Below, one piece after another: positions 56,925 through 64,000 of a DNA stretch of 64,000 nucleotides. Each line of letters starts with the position of its first letter. The stretch's first letter is position 1. The stretch spans positions 106,353-170,352 of the forward strand of contig NZ_JAKTNT010000003.1 in assembly GCF_022760925.1 (NCBI RefSeq), written 5' to 3'. The DNA comes from Thermus hydrothermalis. GTDB lineage: Bacteria > Deinococcota > Deinococci > Deinococcales > Thermaceae. The notes below the pieces were generated by a model, which had not been told where the DNA came from, made no database searches, and saw nothing but the letters and a program-made list of their open reading frames with translations. A program made the translations under genes and the position numbers.

Positions 56925-58280
56925 ATGAAGCGAATCTGGGTTTGGGTTTTTTGGGGTCTGGGGCTGGTTTTGGCCGCTTTTTCCGATCTGCCGGCGGGAC
57001 CGGTGGCCGAGAGGGTGGAACGTGTGGTTCAGGCGGGGTGGATGCAGGGGTATCCGGATGGCACCTTCCGGGGCACGGAACCCGTGAACCGCTACCAGTT
57101 GGTGGCCACGTTGGGGCGGGTGCTTAAGGACCTGGGTGTGGAACCCAAGGAGGTGGCCTTCAGGGACGTTCCTAAGGGGCACTGGGCTCTGGAAGGGCTG
57201 GCTTTGGCGGCGGCTTGGGACTTGGTTTCCGGATACCCCGATGGAACCTTCCGAGGCCAAGAGGAGCTGAACCGGGCGGCCTTGGCGGTGGTTCTGGCGA
57301 AGATGCTGGAGCGCTTAGGGGTGGCCAAGGAAGCCCCCTTGCCTTGGGATGTGCCCCAAGATCACTGGGCGGTTGCCGCCGTGCGCCGCGTGCTGGGAGC
57401 AGGCCTGATGGACCTCAATCCGGACGGTTCCTTTGGTTTGACCACAGAGGTCAATCGCTACCAACTGGCGCTGGCCTTGGCCGGTTTGCAACCTTTGGTG
57501 GAGGCCAAGAAGCCTGCTCCCTTTCCTCCCACCCCCTCCGTGGCCCTGCAATCCCCCTCTTTGGCTTCTCAAGAAACGTTGGACGTGGCTGCCCGCTGGG
57601 TTGGGGCTGGGGGGAAGAAGGTGGTGGTGTTGGGGGAGAGGGTTCTCCTTTGGGAGGCCGGGGGGGGTCAGGACCTCGGGCCGAACGAGGGTTTCCAAGC
57701 CGCTATTCCTCCCTGGAGGTTGAAGGGTGGGGTCCTGGAAGATGGGAAAGCCCGCTATGTCCCCTTAGGGACCAAAGAGGGAAAGGAGGTGCTACCCCCG
57801 GTGTTCCAGCGCCTTAGGGAGGGGCACCTGAGCCTGGATCCGATGGGGGCCTACCTTTTGATAGTTCCTTCTACGCCGCTTTGCGACTGCCCCAGCCGGG
57901 TGGTGCGGTTTGTCCTTCTGCTAACCAATCCAGTGGGGTTGTATGCGGAGTACGTTTACCTTTTGGACCAGCCGGGTAACCGGGTGGTGGGGGTGGCCTG
58001 GCCGGATTCCAAGAATCTTGTGGTGTTGGAGGAGGAGAAAACGCGTACGTTGCTCTACCGCGTGAACCTAGCGGCCGGGGAGGATATCGCCCTTAGCGTT
58101 TGGGATGAGGGGGGCCTCGAGGAGCGCAGCCCCCTTCCCGTGCGCCCCGTAGCCAAAACGCTCTTGGCTGCGCTTCCCCTGGTTTCGGTATGGGGGCTGG
58201 GCTTTGAGGGGCCGGAACGCCTTTTGACTACCCGTGAGGGTAAGCTGGTGCGCGTTCAGCTATCCACCGCGCTTTGGTGA
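56925..58280 (+). CDS. SLH-domain surface protein
   Basis: Exported protein of 451 residues with a signal peptide (1-18). Three SLH repeats follow, near residues 18-70 (GYPDGTFRGTEPVNRYQ), 79-130 (FRDVPKGHWALEG, GYPDGTFRGQEELNR) and 140-190 (WDVPQDHWAVAAVRR). A Pro-rich linker leads to a beta-rich C-terminal half of about 240 residues of unknown type, with a CDC pair (STPLCDCPSRV). The coding sequence is visibly T-richer than its neighbours. SLH domains should anchor it to the cell wall polymer, as with SlpA. The ATG at 56925 begins the signal peptide. The 3' end overlaps the convergent HAD gene by 25 nt. Confidence 0.85.
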   Translation: MKRIWVWVFWGLGLVLAAFSDLPAGPVAERVERVVQAGWMQGYPDGTFRGTEPVNRYQLVATLGRVLKDLGVEPKEVAFRDVPKGHWALEGLALAAAWDLVSGYPDGTFRGQEELNRAALAVVLAKMLERLGVAKEAPLPWDVPQDHWAVAAVRRVLGAGLMDLNPDGSFGLTTEVNRYQLALALAGLQPLVEAKKPAPFPPTPSVALQSPSLASQETLDVAARWVGAGGKKVVVLGERVLLWEAGGGQDLGPNEGFQAAIPPWRLKGGVLEDGKARYVPLGTKEGKEVLPPVFQRLREGHLSLDPMGAYLLIVPSTPLCDCPSRVVRFVLLLTNPVGLYAEYVYLLDQPGNRVVGVAWPDSKNLVVLEEEKTRTLLYRVNLAAGEDIALSVWDEGGLEERSPLPVRPVAKTLLAALPLVSVWGLGFEGPERLLTTREGKLVRVQLSTALW

Positions 58281-58864
58281 AGGGCGTACACCTCTGCCCG
58301 GAGGCCGAGCCTCCGGGCGGTTTCCACGTTCTCGGGGTCATCGTCCAGGTAGAGGGTTTCCTCGGGGGAGAGGCCGAGGCCCTTTAGCGCAAGGAGAAAG
58401 GCCTCCGGGTCCGGTTTGGCGACGCCCATGGCGCAGGAGGCGAAGAAGCCATCTATGTAGCCGTCTAGGCCATGGTAGGCGAGGCTTTCCTTGAGGCTTG
58501 GCAGGGTGTTGGAAAGCACCCCCACCTTGAGCCCCTGCGCCTTTAGGCTTCGCAGGAGGGCCTCGGCGCCCGGCGCTTTGCGCATAAAGTGGTAGTAGCG
58601 GAGGCCCTTTAGCCGCTCGGGGGGCAGGCCCAAGTTTTGGGCGGCCTTCTGGGCCAGCGCTTCAAAAAAGCGGGCTTCCTCTTCCAGGGTGCGCACCTTG
58701 CGCCACCGCACCGCTTCTAAGATCTCCCGCATGGCCCAGGCGAGCACGGAAAGGGTCTTTTCCAGGCCAGGCCCGTGGGCGGCGAGGGCCAAGGCCTTCT
58801 TGTAGAGGGCCTCCTCGTCCATGAGAAGGAGTACCCCGTCCCGGTCCAACAAAGCCCCCCGCAT
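58256..58864 (-). CDS. HAD-superfamily phosphatase
   Basis: Haloacid-dehalogenase-like hydrolase, 202 residues. Motif I is LLDRDGVLL with nucleophile Asp7 and acid/base Asp9, motif II is VLSNTLPS, motif III Lys lies in GVAKPDPEAF, and motif IV is LYLDDDPENVE. A helical cap sits between motifs I and II (about 15-95). The ATG is 6 nt after TACACT (58871-58876, minus). The substrate is unknown; size and motifs fit phosphoglycolate-phosphatase-like members. Confidence 0.9.
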   Translation of the reverse strand: MRGALLDRDGVLLLMDEEALYKKALALAAHGPGLEKTLSVLAWAMREILEAVRWRKVRTLEEEARFFEALAQKAAQNLGLPPERLKGLRYYHFMRKAPGAEALLRSLKAQGLKVGVLSNTLPSLKESLAYHGLDGYIDGFFASCAMGVAKPDPEAFLLALKGLGLSPEETLYLDDDPENVETARRLGLRAEVYALHQSAVDS

Positions 58865-58900
58865 GGGACGAGTGTAGCACCCACGCGAGGGGGCCCAGGG

Positions 58901-59422
58901 TCAAACAACCCGCCACACCCCCTTCTCCGTGGCCAGGTACGCCATGGGGATGTCCCAGGGGTCCCGGGGGAGGCGGGGAAGGAGGAGGGCTTCCGGTACC
59001 ACCCCCAGGCGGACGGCCTTTACTTGGGCCAGGAAGCGGTCGTAAAACCCCTTGCCGTGCCCCAGGCGAAACCCCTCCCGGTCAAAGGCAAGCCCCGGGA
59101 CCACCACCAGGTCCAGCACCCCTGGGTCCACCGGGGGCGTGGTGGGCTCCAGAAGGCCAAAGGGGCCTGGGGCCAGGGGGCCCAAGGGGTGCACGGAAAG
59201 CCCTTCCCCCGCCACCTTGGGCAGGTAGTAGCGGGCGGGGTGCTTTTCCGTTAGGGATAGGAGGTCCAGCTCGTGGGGTAAGGGATGGTAGAGGAGGATG
59301 TCCTGGAACCTTCGTTCCGCGAGCCAGGGGAGGAGCTGGGCCACGAGCTCCACGGAAAGGGCGCGGCGGTCCAGGCTCTTCCAAACGCCCAGGGCGAAGC
59401 GGCGCAGGGCGGGCTTGTCCAC
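58901..59422 (-). CDS. 5-Formyltetrahydrofolate cyclo-ligase
   Basis: Converts 5-formyl-THF to 5,10-methenyl-THF with ATP; 173 residues. The family signature GLAFDREGFRLGHGKGFYDRFL region lies near residues 110-131, with PGLAFD and the LGHGKGFYDR ATP site. The start is set at GTG 59422, where TACCCT (59429-59434, minus) ends 6 nt upstream and the protein begins DKPALRRFALG like its relatives; a longer frame upstream reaches into the promoter. It complements fhs in folate one-carbon metabolism. Confidence 0.9.
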   Translation of the reverse strand: MDKPALRRFALGVWKSLDRRALSVELVAQLLPWLAERRFQDILLYHPLPHELDLLSLTEKHPARYYLPKVAGEGLSVHPLGPLAPGPFGLLEPTTPPVDPGVLDLVVVPGLAFDREGFRLGHGKGFYDRFLAQVKAVRLGVVPEALLLPRLPRDPWDIPMAYLATEKGVWRVV

Positions 59423-59447
59423 GGAGGGAGGGTACCATCCTAGCCCC

Positions 59448-59474
59448 TTGACACTCAAGGCATAGGAGTGTCAA
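59448..59474 (+). promoter_or_regulatory. CIRCE-like inverted repeat overlapping a promoter
   Basis: TTGACACTC (59448-59456) and GAGTGTCAA (59466-59474) form a perfect 9-bp inverted repeat with a 9-bp spacer. CIRCE, the HrcA operator, is TTAGCACTC-N9-GAGTGCTAA; the present element has the same arm length and spacer and differs at two positions per arm, symmetrically. The left arm contains a TTGACA -35, and CAAAAT (59472-59477) could be the -10 of the downstream FmdB-like gene. Confidence 0.65.
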
Positions 59475-59497
59475 AATGCCCCCTAGGAGGGTAAGGT

Positions 59498-59719
59498 ATG
59501 CCGGTCTACGTCTACAAAGGCCTGGAAACGGGCAAGTACTACGAGTTTGAACAGGGCTTCCACGACGAACCCCTGAAGGCCCACCCCGAAACCGGGGAGC
59601 CCCTGAAGCGGGTTATCACCCCGCCCGCCATCATCTTCAAGGGCTCGGGGTGGCACGTGAAGGACTACGCCAAGAAGGACTCCTCCTCCAAATCGGAAGG
59701 GGGCGAAGACAAGGAGTAA
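59498..59719 (+). CDS. FmdB-family small protein lacking zinc cysteines
   Basis: Protein of 73 residues. It begins MPVYVYKGLETGKYYEFEQ and contains the FmdB-family core LKRVITPPAIIFKGSGWHV followed by KDYAKKDSSS, so the family is clear. Regular members have two CxxC pairs forming a zinc ribbon; here the positions read GLETG and HPETG and the protein has no cysteine at all. The C terminus is a low-complexity Ser/Lys/Glu tail. It has a good AGGAGGGTAA site and lies behind a CIRCE-like repeat. Function is unknown. Confidence 0.85.
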   Translation: MPVYVYKGLETGKYYEFEQGFHDEPLKAHPETGEPLKRVITPPAIIFKGSGWHVKDYAKKDSSSKSEGGEDKE

Positions 59720-59733
59720 GGGAGGTCTTCCCT

Positions 59734-59758
59734 GGCCCCAGGCGCAGCCTGGGGCCTT
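59734..59758 (+). terminator. Terminator after the FmdB-like gene
   Basis: GGCCCCAGGC (59734-59743) pairs perfectly with GCCTGGGGCC (59747-59756) around GCA, followed by TTAT. Confidence 0.8.
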
Positions 59759-59769
59759 ATGCTTTTGGC

Positions 59770-59974
59770 ATGCTGAACCTAGCTGCGCTTGCGCTCCTTT
59801 TGCTGGGCCTGGCGGTGCTCTTTGCCCCAAGGCGGCGGTTCGGGTTTCCCTTGGTGGGGGCGGGGCTCCTTCTTCGCCGAGAAGCTCGCCCCTGGGGTGC
59901 AGACCATCTTTGTCCCCAGCACCGGGAACTTCCTCTTGGACTTGAGGGGCCTCCAGGGGGGCGCCAAGCCCTAG
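59770..59974 (+). pseudogene. Small membrane protein gene with an apparent frameshift
   Basis: The ATG at 59770 lies 6 nt after TATGCT (59758-59763). The frame starts MLNLAALALLLLGLAVLFAP and continues as a second hydrophobic stretch (FGFPLVGAGLLL). At CTCCTTCTTC (59866-59875) the sensible sequence moves to the +1 frame: FFAEKLAPGVQTIFVP, ending LRGLQGGAKP at a TAG (59972-59974). The TAG shares CTAG with the convergent gene, as in two other gene pairs here, which supports it as the true end. Without the shift the frame runs into Arg/Pro-rich nonsense. It is a recent mutation, a sequencing error or a programmed shift; the intact protein would have about 68 residues. Confidence 0.6.
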
Positions 59975-60420
59975 CGCAGAACCCGGTCCCCCGGGGCGAG
60001 CTCTAAGAGCCCTTCCCGCACCTCCAAAATCCCCCGGTAGGCGGTGCCGGGGGCGTAGGTTTCCCCTGGGCGAAGCCGCGCCACCTTGAGCACCCTTCCT
60101 TCCCCGTCCAAAAAGGCCACCGTTACGCCAAAGCGGTAGCCCTCCGTGGAGAAGGGGGCATCGGTGGCCTCGGGGAAAAGGTAGAGGAGGGCGTCCAGCG
60201 CTTCCCGCCTCAGGCCCAAGCCCAGGTTCCAGGCCTCGGGCATGCGGGCGAGGCGGGCCTTTAGGGTGTGTTGCCCCGTGGGCGTTTCCACCACCACCTG
60301 GGCGGGTGGGGGCGGGGTTTGGAAGCGCCGGGCTGCCAGGAGGTAGCCCAGAAAGGAGAAGACCGAAAGGAGGATCAAAAGGGCGAAGGCCACCAAGGGG
60401 AAGAGGGGGCTTCGTTCCAC
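59971..60420 (-). CDS. Membrane-anchored DUF192-like protein
   Basis: Protein of 149 residues with one N-terminal TM helix (about 8-31, FPLVAFALLILLSVFSFLGY) and a Pro-rich linker. The outer domain is a divergent DUF192: VVVETPTGQHTLKARLARMP, YRFGVTVAFLDGEGRVLKVARL and YRGILEVREGLLELAPGDRV. The conserved FWMKNT segment of the family is replaced. It starts with GTG at 60420, one nt after the stop of a canonical DUF192 gene, so the two are a tandem pair. Function unknown. Confidence 0.75.
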   Translation of the reverse strand: MERSPLFPLVAFALLILLSVFSFLGYLLAARRFQTPPPPAQVVVETPTGQHTLKARLARMPEAWNLGLGLRREALDALLYLFPEATDAPFSTEGYRFGVTVAFLDGEGRVLKVARLRPGETYAPGTAYRGILEVREGLLELAPGDRVLR

Positions 60421-60421
60421 G

Positions 60422-60874
60422 CTATCTCGGCCAAAGCTTCAGGGCCTCGCCCCCTACCCTGGCCCCGGGGGTGAGGCCCCGCCGGGCGAACCAGCCCCGG
60501 TTCACCTCGAGGGCCCCCTGGTACACCACCCCGGGGTAGTAGACGGGGCAGGGGTCGGCCTTGCAGGGCTCCATGTCCAGGATGCGCAGGATGACCCCCT
60601 GGCGGTCAAAGAAGGCGATGGAAAGGGGAATGAGCGTGTTTTTCATCCAAAACCCCCCTGCCGTGGGGGCGGGGAAGAGGAAGACCATGCCCTCGTCCTC
60701 CCCCAGGGACTTGCGGAACATGAGGCCCTGGGCTTGGCGCTCGGGGGTGTCGGCCACCTCCACCCTGAGGGTATAGCGCTTGCCGCCTCCTTCCACGTAA
60801 AGGGTGCTCTTGGGAAAGGAAAGCCCTTGGGCCAAGGCGAAGAGGCCGAGGAGGAAAAGGGCCAAGGGGCGCAT
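60422..60874 (-). CDS. Exported DUF192 protein
   Basis: Protein of 150 residues with a signal peptide (1-17, LALFLLGLFALAQG). The family pattern is complete: VEVADTPERQAQGLMFRKSL, MVFLFP, GGFWMKNTLIPLSIAFFDRQG and YQGALEVNRGWFARRGLTPG. A CKADPC pair lies in the variable loop, as in many relatives. DUF192 proteins are periplasmic, with unknown function. It follows tmk by 7 nt and precedes the divergent paralogue by 1 nt. Confidence 0.9.
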   Translation of the reverse strand: MRPLALFLLGLFALAQGLSFPKSTLYVEGGGKRYTLRVEVADTPERQAQGLMFRKSLGEDEGMVFLFPAPTAGGFWMKNTLIPLSIAFFDRQGVILRILDMEPCKADPCPVYYPGVVYQGALEVNRGWFARRGLTPGARVGGEALKLWPR

Positions 60875-60881
60875 GGACCCA

Positions 60882-61481
<600 letters not shown>

Positions 61482-62210
61482 TTAGAGCCCCGTGGGGTGG
61501 TCCAGAAAGACCCAAGGGAGGCCGAAGCGCTCCTCCAGGTGGGCCGCCAAGGCCTTTACCCCGAAGACTTCCGTGTCGTAGTGGCCGGCGTAGATGACGT
61601 TGAGCCCCCGCTCAAAGGCCTCGTGGAAGGCGCTATGCTTGGGCTCCCCGGTGATGAAGAGCTCCGCCTCCACCTGGCCCACCAGGTTCGCCGCTCCCCC
61701 CGAAACGATGACCACCTCCTGCACCTGGCTCCGCCCTCCTTGGTGCACCAAGGGCTGCATCCCCGTAAGCTGCCCCAGCATGTCCGCCACCTGGACCAAG
61801 GGGGTGGGGAAGGGGAAGCGGCCCCTAACGCCCACGTCGTAGGGCGTCAGGTCCACCAGGCCTAAGGCCCTGGCCAGGACAAAGTTGTTCCCCACCTCGG
61901 GGTGGGCGTCCAGGGGAAGGTGGGCGGCGTAGAGGTTGATGCCGCCCCGGAAGAGGAGTTCCAGGCGCCTTTTGTGGTGGCCCCGGATGGGGAAGGGCTT
62001 GCCCCAGAAGAGGCCGTGGTGCACCAGGAGGAAGTCCACCCCTTCCTCCAGGGCTTTCTGGAAGGTGGCCTCGGCTGCGTCCACCGCTGCGCCTATCTTG
62101 CGCACCTCCTCCTTGCCCTCCACCTGGAGGCCGTTGAGGGAGGGGTCCTGGGGAAAGGCCGCCAGGTTCAGGTAGCCGTCTAGGTAGCGGACGAGCTCGT
62201 CCCGGTTCAT
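61482..62210 (-). CDS. NIF3 / YbgI-family dinuclear metal protein
   Basis: Protein of 242 residues from a conserved family with a dinuclear metal site. Metal-site segments are FLLVHHGLFWG (His64, His65), AHLPLDAHPEVGNN, and GEPKHSAFHEAFERG with GHYDTEVFGVKALA. Bacterial relatives have been annotated as GTP cyclohydrolase I type 2, but this is not established. Start ATG at 62210 is 7 nt after TAAGCT (62218-62223, minus). It is first in the tmk operon. Confidence 0.92.
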   Translation of the reverse strand: MNRDELVRYLDGYLNLAAFPQDPSLNGLQVEGKEEVRKIGAAVDAAEATFQKALEEGVDFLLVHHGLFWGKPFPIRGHHKRRLELLFRGGINLYAAHLPLDAHPEVGNNFVLARALGLVDLTPYDVGVRGRFPFPTPLVQVADMLGQLTGMQPLVHQGGRSQVQEVVIVSGGAANLVGQVEAELFITGEPKHSAFHEAFERGLNVIYAGHYDTEVFGVKALAAHLEERFGLPWVFLDHPTGL

Positions 62211-62248
62211 GGGCCCTAGCTTACCGGAAGCCCCCCCTGGGCGGATGG

Positions 62249-62266
62249 CTGACCGGTCAGTATCAT
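62249..62266 (+). promoter_or_regulatory. Palindrome and -10 box of the S9 peptidase gene
   Basis: CTGACCGGTCAG (62249-62260) is a perfect 12-bp palindrome touching TATCAT (62261-62266), which ends 6 nt before the GTG start. Its place in the promoter spacer suits a repressor; GACCGGTC-type sites are common for TetR-family proteins. Confidence 0.55.
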
Positions 62267-62272
62267 GGGGGC

Positions 62273-64000
62273 GTGGAACCCGAAACCCTTTTGAAGCTCC
62301 GCTTCCTTTCCGGCCTCACGGAAGGCCCCGAGGGGCTCCCCCTTTTCGTCCTAACGGACATCCTCGAGGGGGACCCGCCCCGCTACCGCTCCCGCTTGGC
62401 CCTGTTTGACGGGGCTTTGCGCCTTCTGACCCAGGAGGAGGCCAAGAAGCCCCGGTATGCCCACCCTTACGTCTACTTCTTGCGCCGGGTGGGGGAAGGG
62501 GAGGAGCTCTTTCGCCTGGACCTGCGGGGGGGTGAGGCGGAAAGGCTCACGGAAACCCCCGGGGTCTTGGACTACGCCCTGGGCCCCTCGGGGGAGGTGG
62601 CCTTCCTGGCCCTCAAGGAAGCCCCCAAACCGGGAAGCCCCCGGCGTTTTGAGGGCTGGCCCTTCAAGTTTGACGGCCGGGGCCTTCTCCCCGAGGGGAA
62701 CCTGGCCCTTTACCTGCTAAAGGACGGGGAGAAGCGGCTCCTCTTGGACCGCTACCCTCCCCCCAAGGAGATGGCCTTCGCCCCGGAGGGCCTTTACCTG
62801 GTGATGCCGGAGGACTCCAAGGCCCAGGCGGAGGGGCGGGATACCCTTTTCCTCCTGGAGGAGGGGGGCCTGCGGAAGGTCTACGGGGGCCACGGCCCCA
62901 TCTTCGGCCTGGAGTGGAGCCCGGAAGGGCTTTTCTTCCTGGGCCACGCCTTTGAGCGGGGCGGGGGGACGGAGGCCAGGCTTTACCACCTGAAGGGGGG
63001 CGAGGCCCGGGTCCTCTTCACGGGGAGCCTCCAAAACTCCATCAACAGCGACCTCCGCTTCGGCGCCCACTTCCAGGGGCCCAAGTGGGGTGGGGACGGG
63101 GTCTATGTGGTGCGCACGGAAGAAGGGGTGGCCCGGCTTTACCGGGTGGGCCTGGACGGGGAGGCGGAGGCCCTTTCCGCCTCGGGGAGCGTCCTTTCCT
63201 TCGCCTGCACCTCCAGGGGGCTATTCCTCCTCACGGAGGGCTTCACCCACCCGGCCCGCCTCGAGGGCCCCTTGGGCACCTACGACCCCAACGCGGGGGT
63301 CCTCCCCTTGGCCGAGCCCGTGCCCACCGCCTGGGAGAGCCCGGAGGGGCACAGGGTGCCGGGGTGGGTGCTCCTGCCCGAGGGGGAGGGCCCTTTCCCC
63401 GTCATCCTTTACATCCACGGGGGGCCCCACACCGCCTTTGGGGCCGCCCCCATGCTGGAGCTCCAGCTTTTCCGGGCCCAGGGCTACGCCGTGGCCTTCT
63501 GCAACCCTCGAGGCTCCACGGGCTACGGGCAGGACTACGCCCTTTTGGAGGGGGCTTGGGGCGAGCGGGATGAAAGGGACCTCCTGGGCTTTTTGGACCA
63601 CGTGCTCGCCCGCTTTCCCTTGGACCCGAACCGGGTGGGGGTGGCGGGGGGAAGCTACGGGGGCTATATGGTGAACTGGCTCACCGCCCGCTATCCTGAG
63701 CGCTTTAAGGCGGCGGTCACCGACCGGGGCATCTGCAACTGGCTAAGCTTCTTCGGCGCTAGCGACATCGGCCCCCGCTTCACCCACCTGGAGCTTTTCG
63801 CCAAGCCTTGGGAGCGCCCCGAGGTCCTTTGGGAGAAAAGCCCTTTAAGGCTGGTCCACCAGGTGAAGACTCCCACCCTGGTGGTCCATTCCGAGGCGGA
63901 CCACCGTTGTCCCATAGACCAAGGAGAAACCTGGTACACTGCCCTCTCTCAAAACTTGCACCTCCCGCATACCCCGCATAAACCTTCACTCCCTCCCCCG
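62273..64000 (+). CDS. S9-family (acylaminoacyl) peptidase, 3' end abnormal or cut
   Basis: Serine peptidase of the prolyl oligopeptidase class; 576 codons are in the window. Residues 1-350 form the beta-propeller. The hydrolase domain follows: ILYIHGGPHTAFGAAP, FCNPRGSTGYGQDYA, nucleophile Ser461 in GGSYGGYMVNWL and Asp543 in VVHSEADHRCPIDQ. After GETWYTAL (about 63939) the translated sequence becomes SQNLHLPHTPHKPSLPPP instead of the usual run to the catalytic His (GHE...SRSG). The DNA there is also less GC-rich. An insertion, rearrangement or other breakpoint is likely; the catalytic His is not seen. The start is GTG 62273, 6 nt after TATCAT. Confidence 0.85.
   Translation, partial: MEPETLLKLRFLSGLTEGPEGLPLFVLTDILEGDPPRYRSRLALFDGALRLLTQEEAKKPRYAHPYVYFLRRVGEGEELFRLDLRGGEAERLTETPGVLDYALGPSGEVAFLALKEAPKPGSPRRFEGWPFKFDGRGLLPEGNLALYLLKDGEKRLLLDRYPPPKEMAFAPEGLYLVMPEDSKAQAEGRDTLFLLEEGGLRKVYGGHGPIFGLEWSPEGLFFLGHAFERGGGTEARLYHLKGGEARVLFTGSLQNSINSDLRFGAHFQGPKWGGDGVYVVRTEEGVARLYRVGLDGEAEALSASGSVLSFACTSRGLFLLTEGFTHPARLEGPLGTYDPNAGVLPLAEPVPTAWESPEGHRVPGWVLLPEGEGPFPVILYIHGGPHTAFGAAPMLELQLFRAQGYAVAFCNPRGSTGYGQDYALLEGAWGERDERDLLGFLDHVLARFPLDPNRVGVAGGSYGGYMVNWLTARYPERFKAAVTDRGICNWLSFFGASDIGPRFTHLELFAKPWERPEVLWEKSPLRLVHQVKTPTLVVHSEADHRCPIDQGETWYTALSQNLHLPHTPHKPSLPPP
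63938..64000. mobile_element. Possible edge of an inserted element at the window end
   Basis: From about 63938 the sequence leaves the S9-peptidase pattern, with GCCCTCTCTCAAAACTTGC at the junction, plus two copies of CCGCATA (63967-63973 and 63975-63981). Its composition differs from the flanking gene. This could be the terminal repeat of an insertion sequence, but too little is visible to name a family. Confidence 0.35.

Noticed and set aside
63967..63981. CCGCATA repeats near the window end as the start of a CRISPR array
   Set aside because: Only two 7-bp copies almost adjacent to each other; no spacer-sized separation and no match to the Thermus repeat types I know.

Overview
This window is chromosomal DNA of a Thermus species. 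Supporting signs are very high GC with strong G/C third positions, a SlpA-type S-layer/outer-membrane protein, a two-OB-fold SSB, the gene order rpsF-ssb-rpsR-rplI, proteins that read like close relatives of T. thermophilus ones (branched-chain E1, PaaG-like enoyl-CoA hydratase, Rel, HemQ), and many genes whose -10 hexamer ends only 6-7 nt before the start codon, as expected for leaderless mRNAs. The species cannot be fixed from sequence alone.

Layout. 1-3958: start of glmS (leftward) behind a long leader that resembles a glmS ribozyme, then slpA (rightward) behind a structured 5' leader. 3980-8032: uvrB, tRNA-Asn, and the rpsF-ssb-rpsR-rplI cluster. 8075-13116: a 2-hydroxy-acid oxidase facing an SDR, lipoate genes lipB-lipA, a DUF3054 membrane protein and a 3-hydroxyisobutyrate-type dehydrogenase. 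13148-17997: a leftward E1alpha-E1beta-E2-E3 operon for branched-chain 2-oxo acids. 18126-28016: rlmH, a small metallopeptidase, DUF2203, birA, a nucleotidyltransferase, a methyltransferase, yjbQ, rel, a 750-residue coiled-coil protein of unknown function and mscS. 28052-31182: hemQ, a possible HemQ-like half-domain protein, and an apbE-DUF2271-PepSY operon. 31264-38699: a two-component system followed without a break by two TolC-like proteins, an adaptor, an ABC ATPase and a MacB-type permease. 38741-40077: enoyl-CoA hydratase and ruvA. 40162-45432: the sucA-sucB-lpd 2-oxoglutarate dehydrogenase operon. 45521-49818: argG-argH-NAGS-carA behind an ARG-box-like palindrome. 49815-52401: fhs and threonine dehydratase, leftward. 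52458-56862: secG, tRNA-Ala, mtaB, a HIT protein, a phosphoesterase, a bifunctional-nuclease-family protein and two tandem phosphoribosyltransferase-like genes. 56925-64000: an SLH protein, a HAD phosphatase, 5-formyl-THF cyclo-ligase, an FmdB-like protein without its cysteines, a frameshifted small membrane protein, two DUF192 proteins, tmk, a NIF3-family protein and an S9 peptidase whose 3' end looks replaced by foreign sequence.

Metabolic links. The lipoate genes serve both 2-oxo-acid dehydrogenase complexes, each of which carries its own E2 and E3. The arginine operon is coherent except that carB is not in the window. The efflux operon is self-contained, with its own sensor. No rRNA, CRISPR array or complete insertion sequence was seen. 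The most unusual items are the ribozyme-like glmS leader, the TolC paralogue that appears to lack its beta-barrel, the CIRCE-like operator next to a zinc-less FmdB protein, the perfectly palindromic mscS/hemQ divergent promoter, and the broken 3' end of the S9 peptidase.
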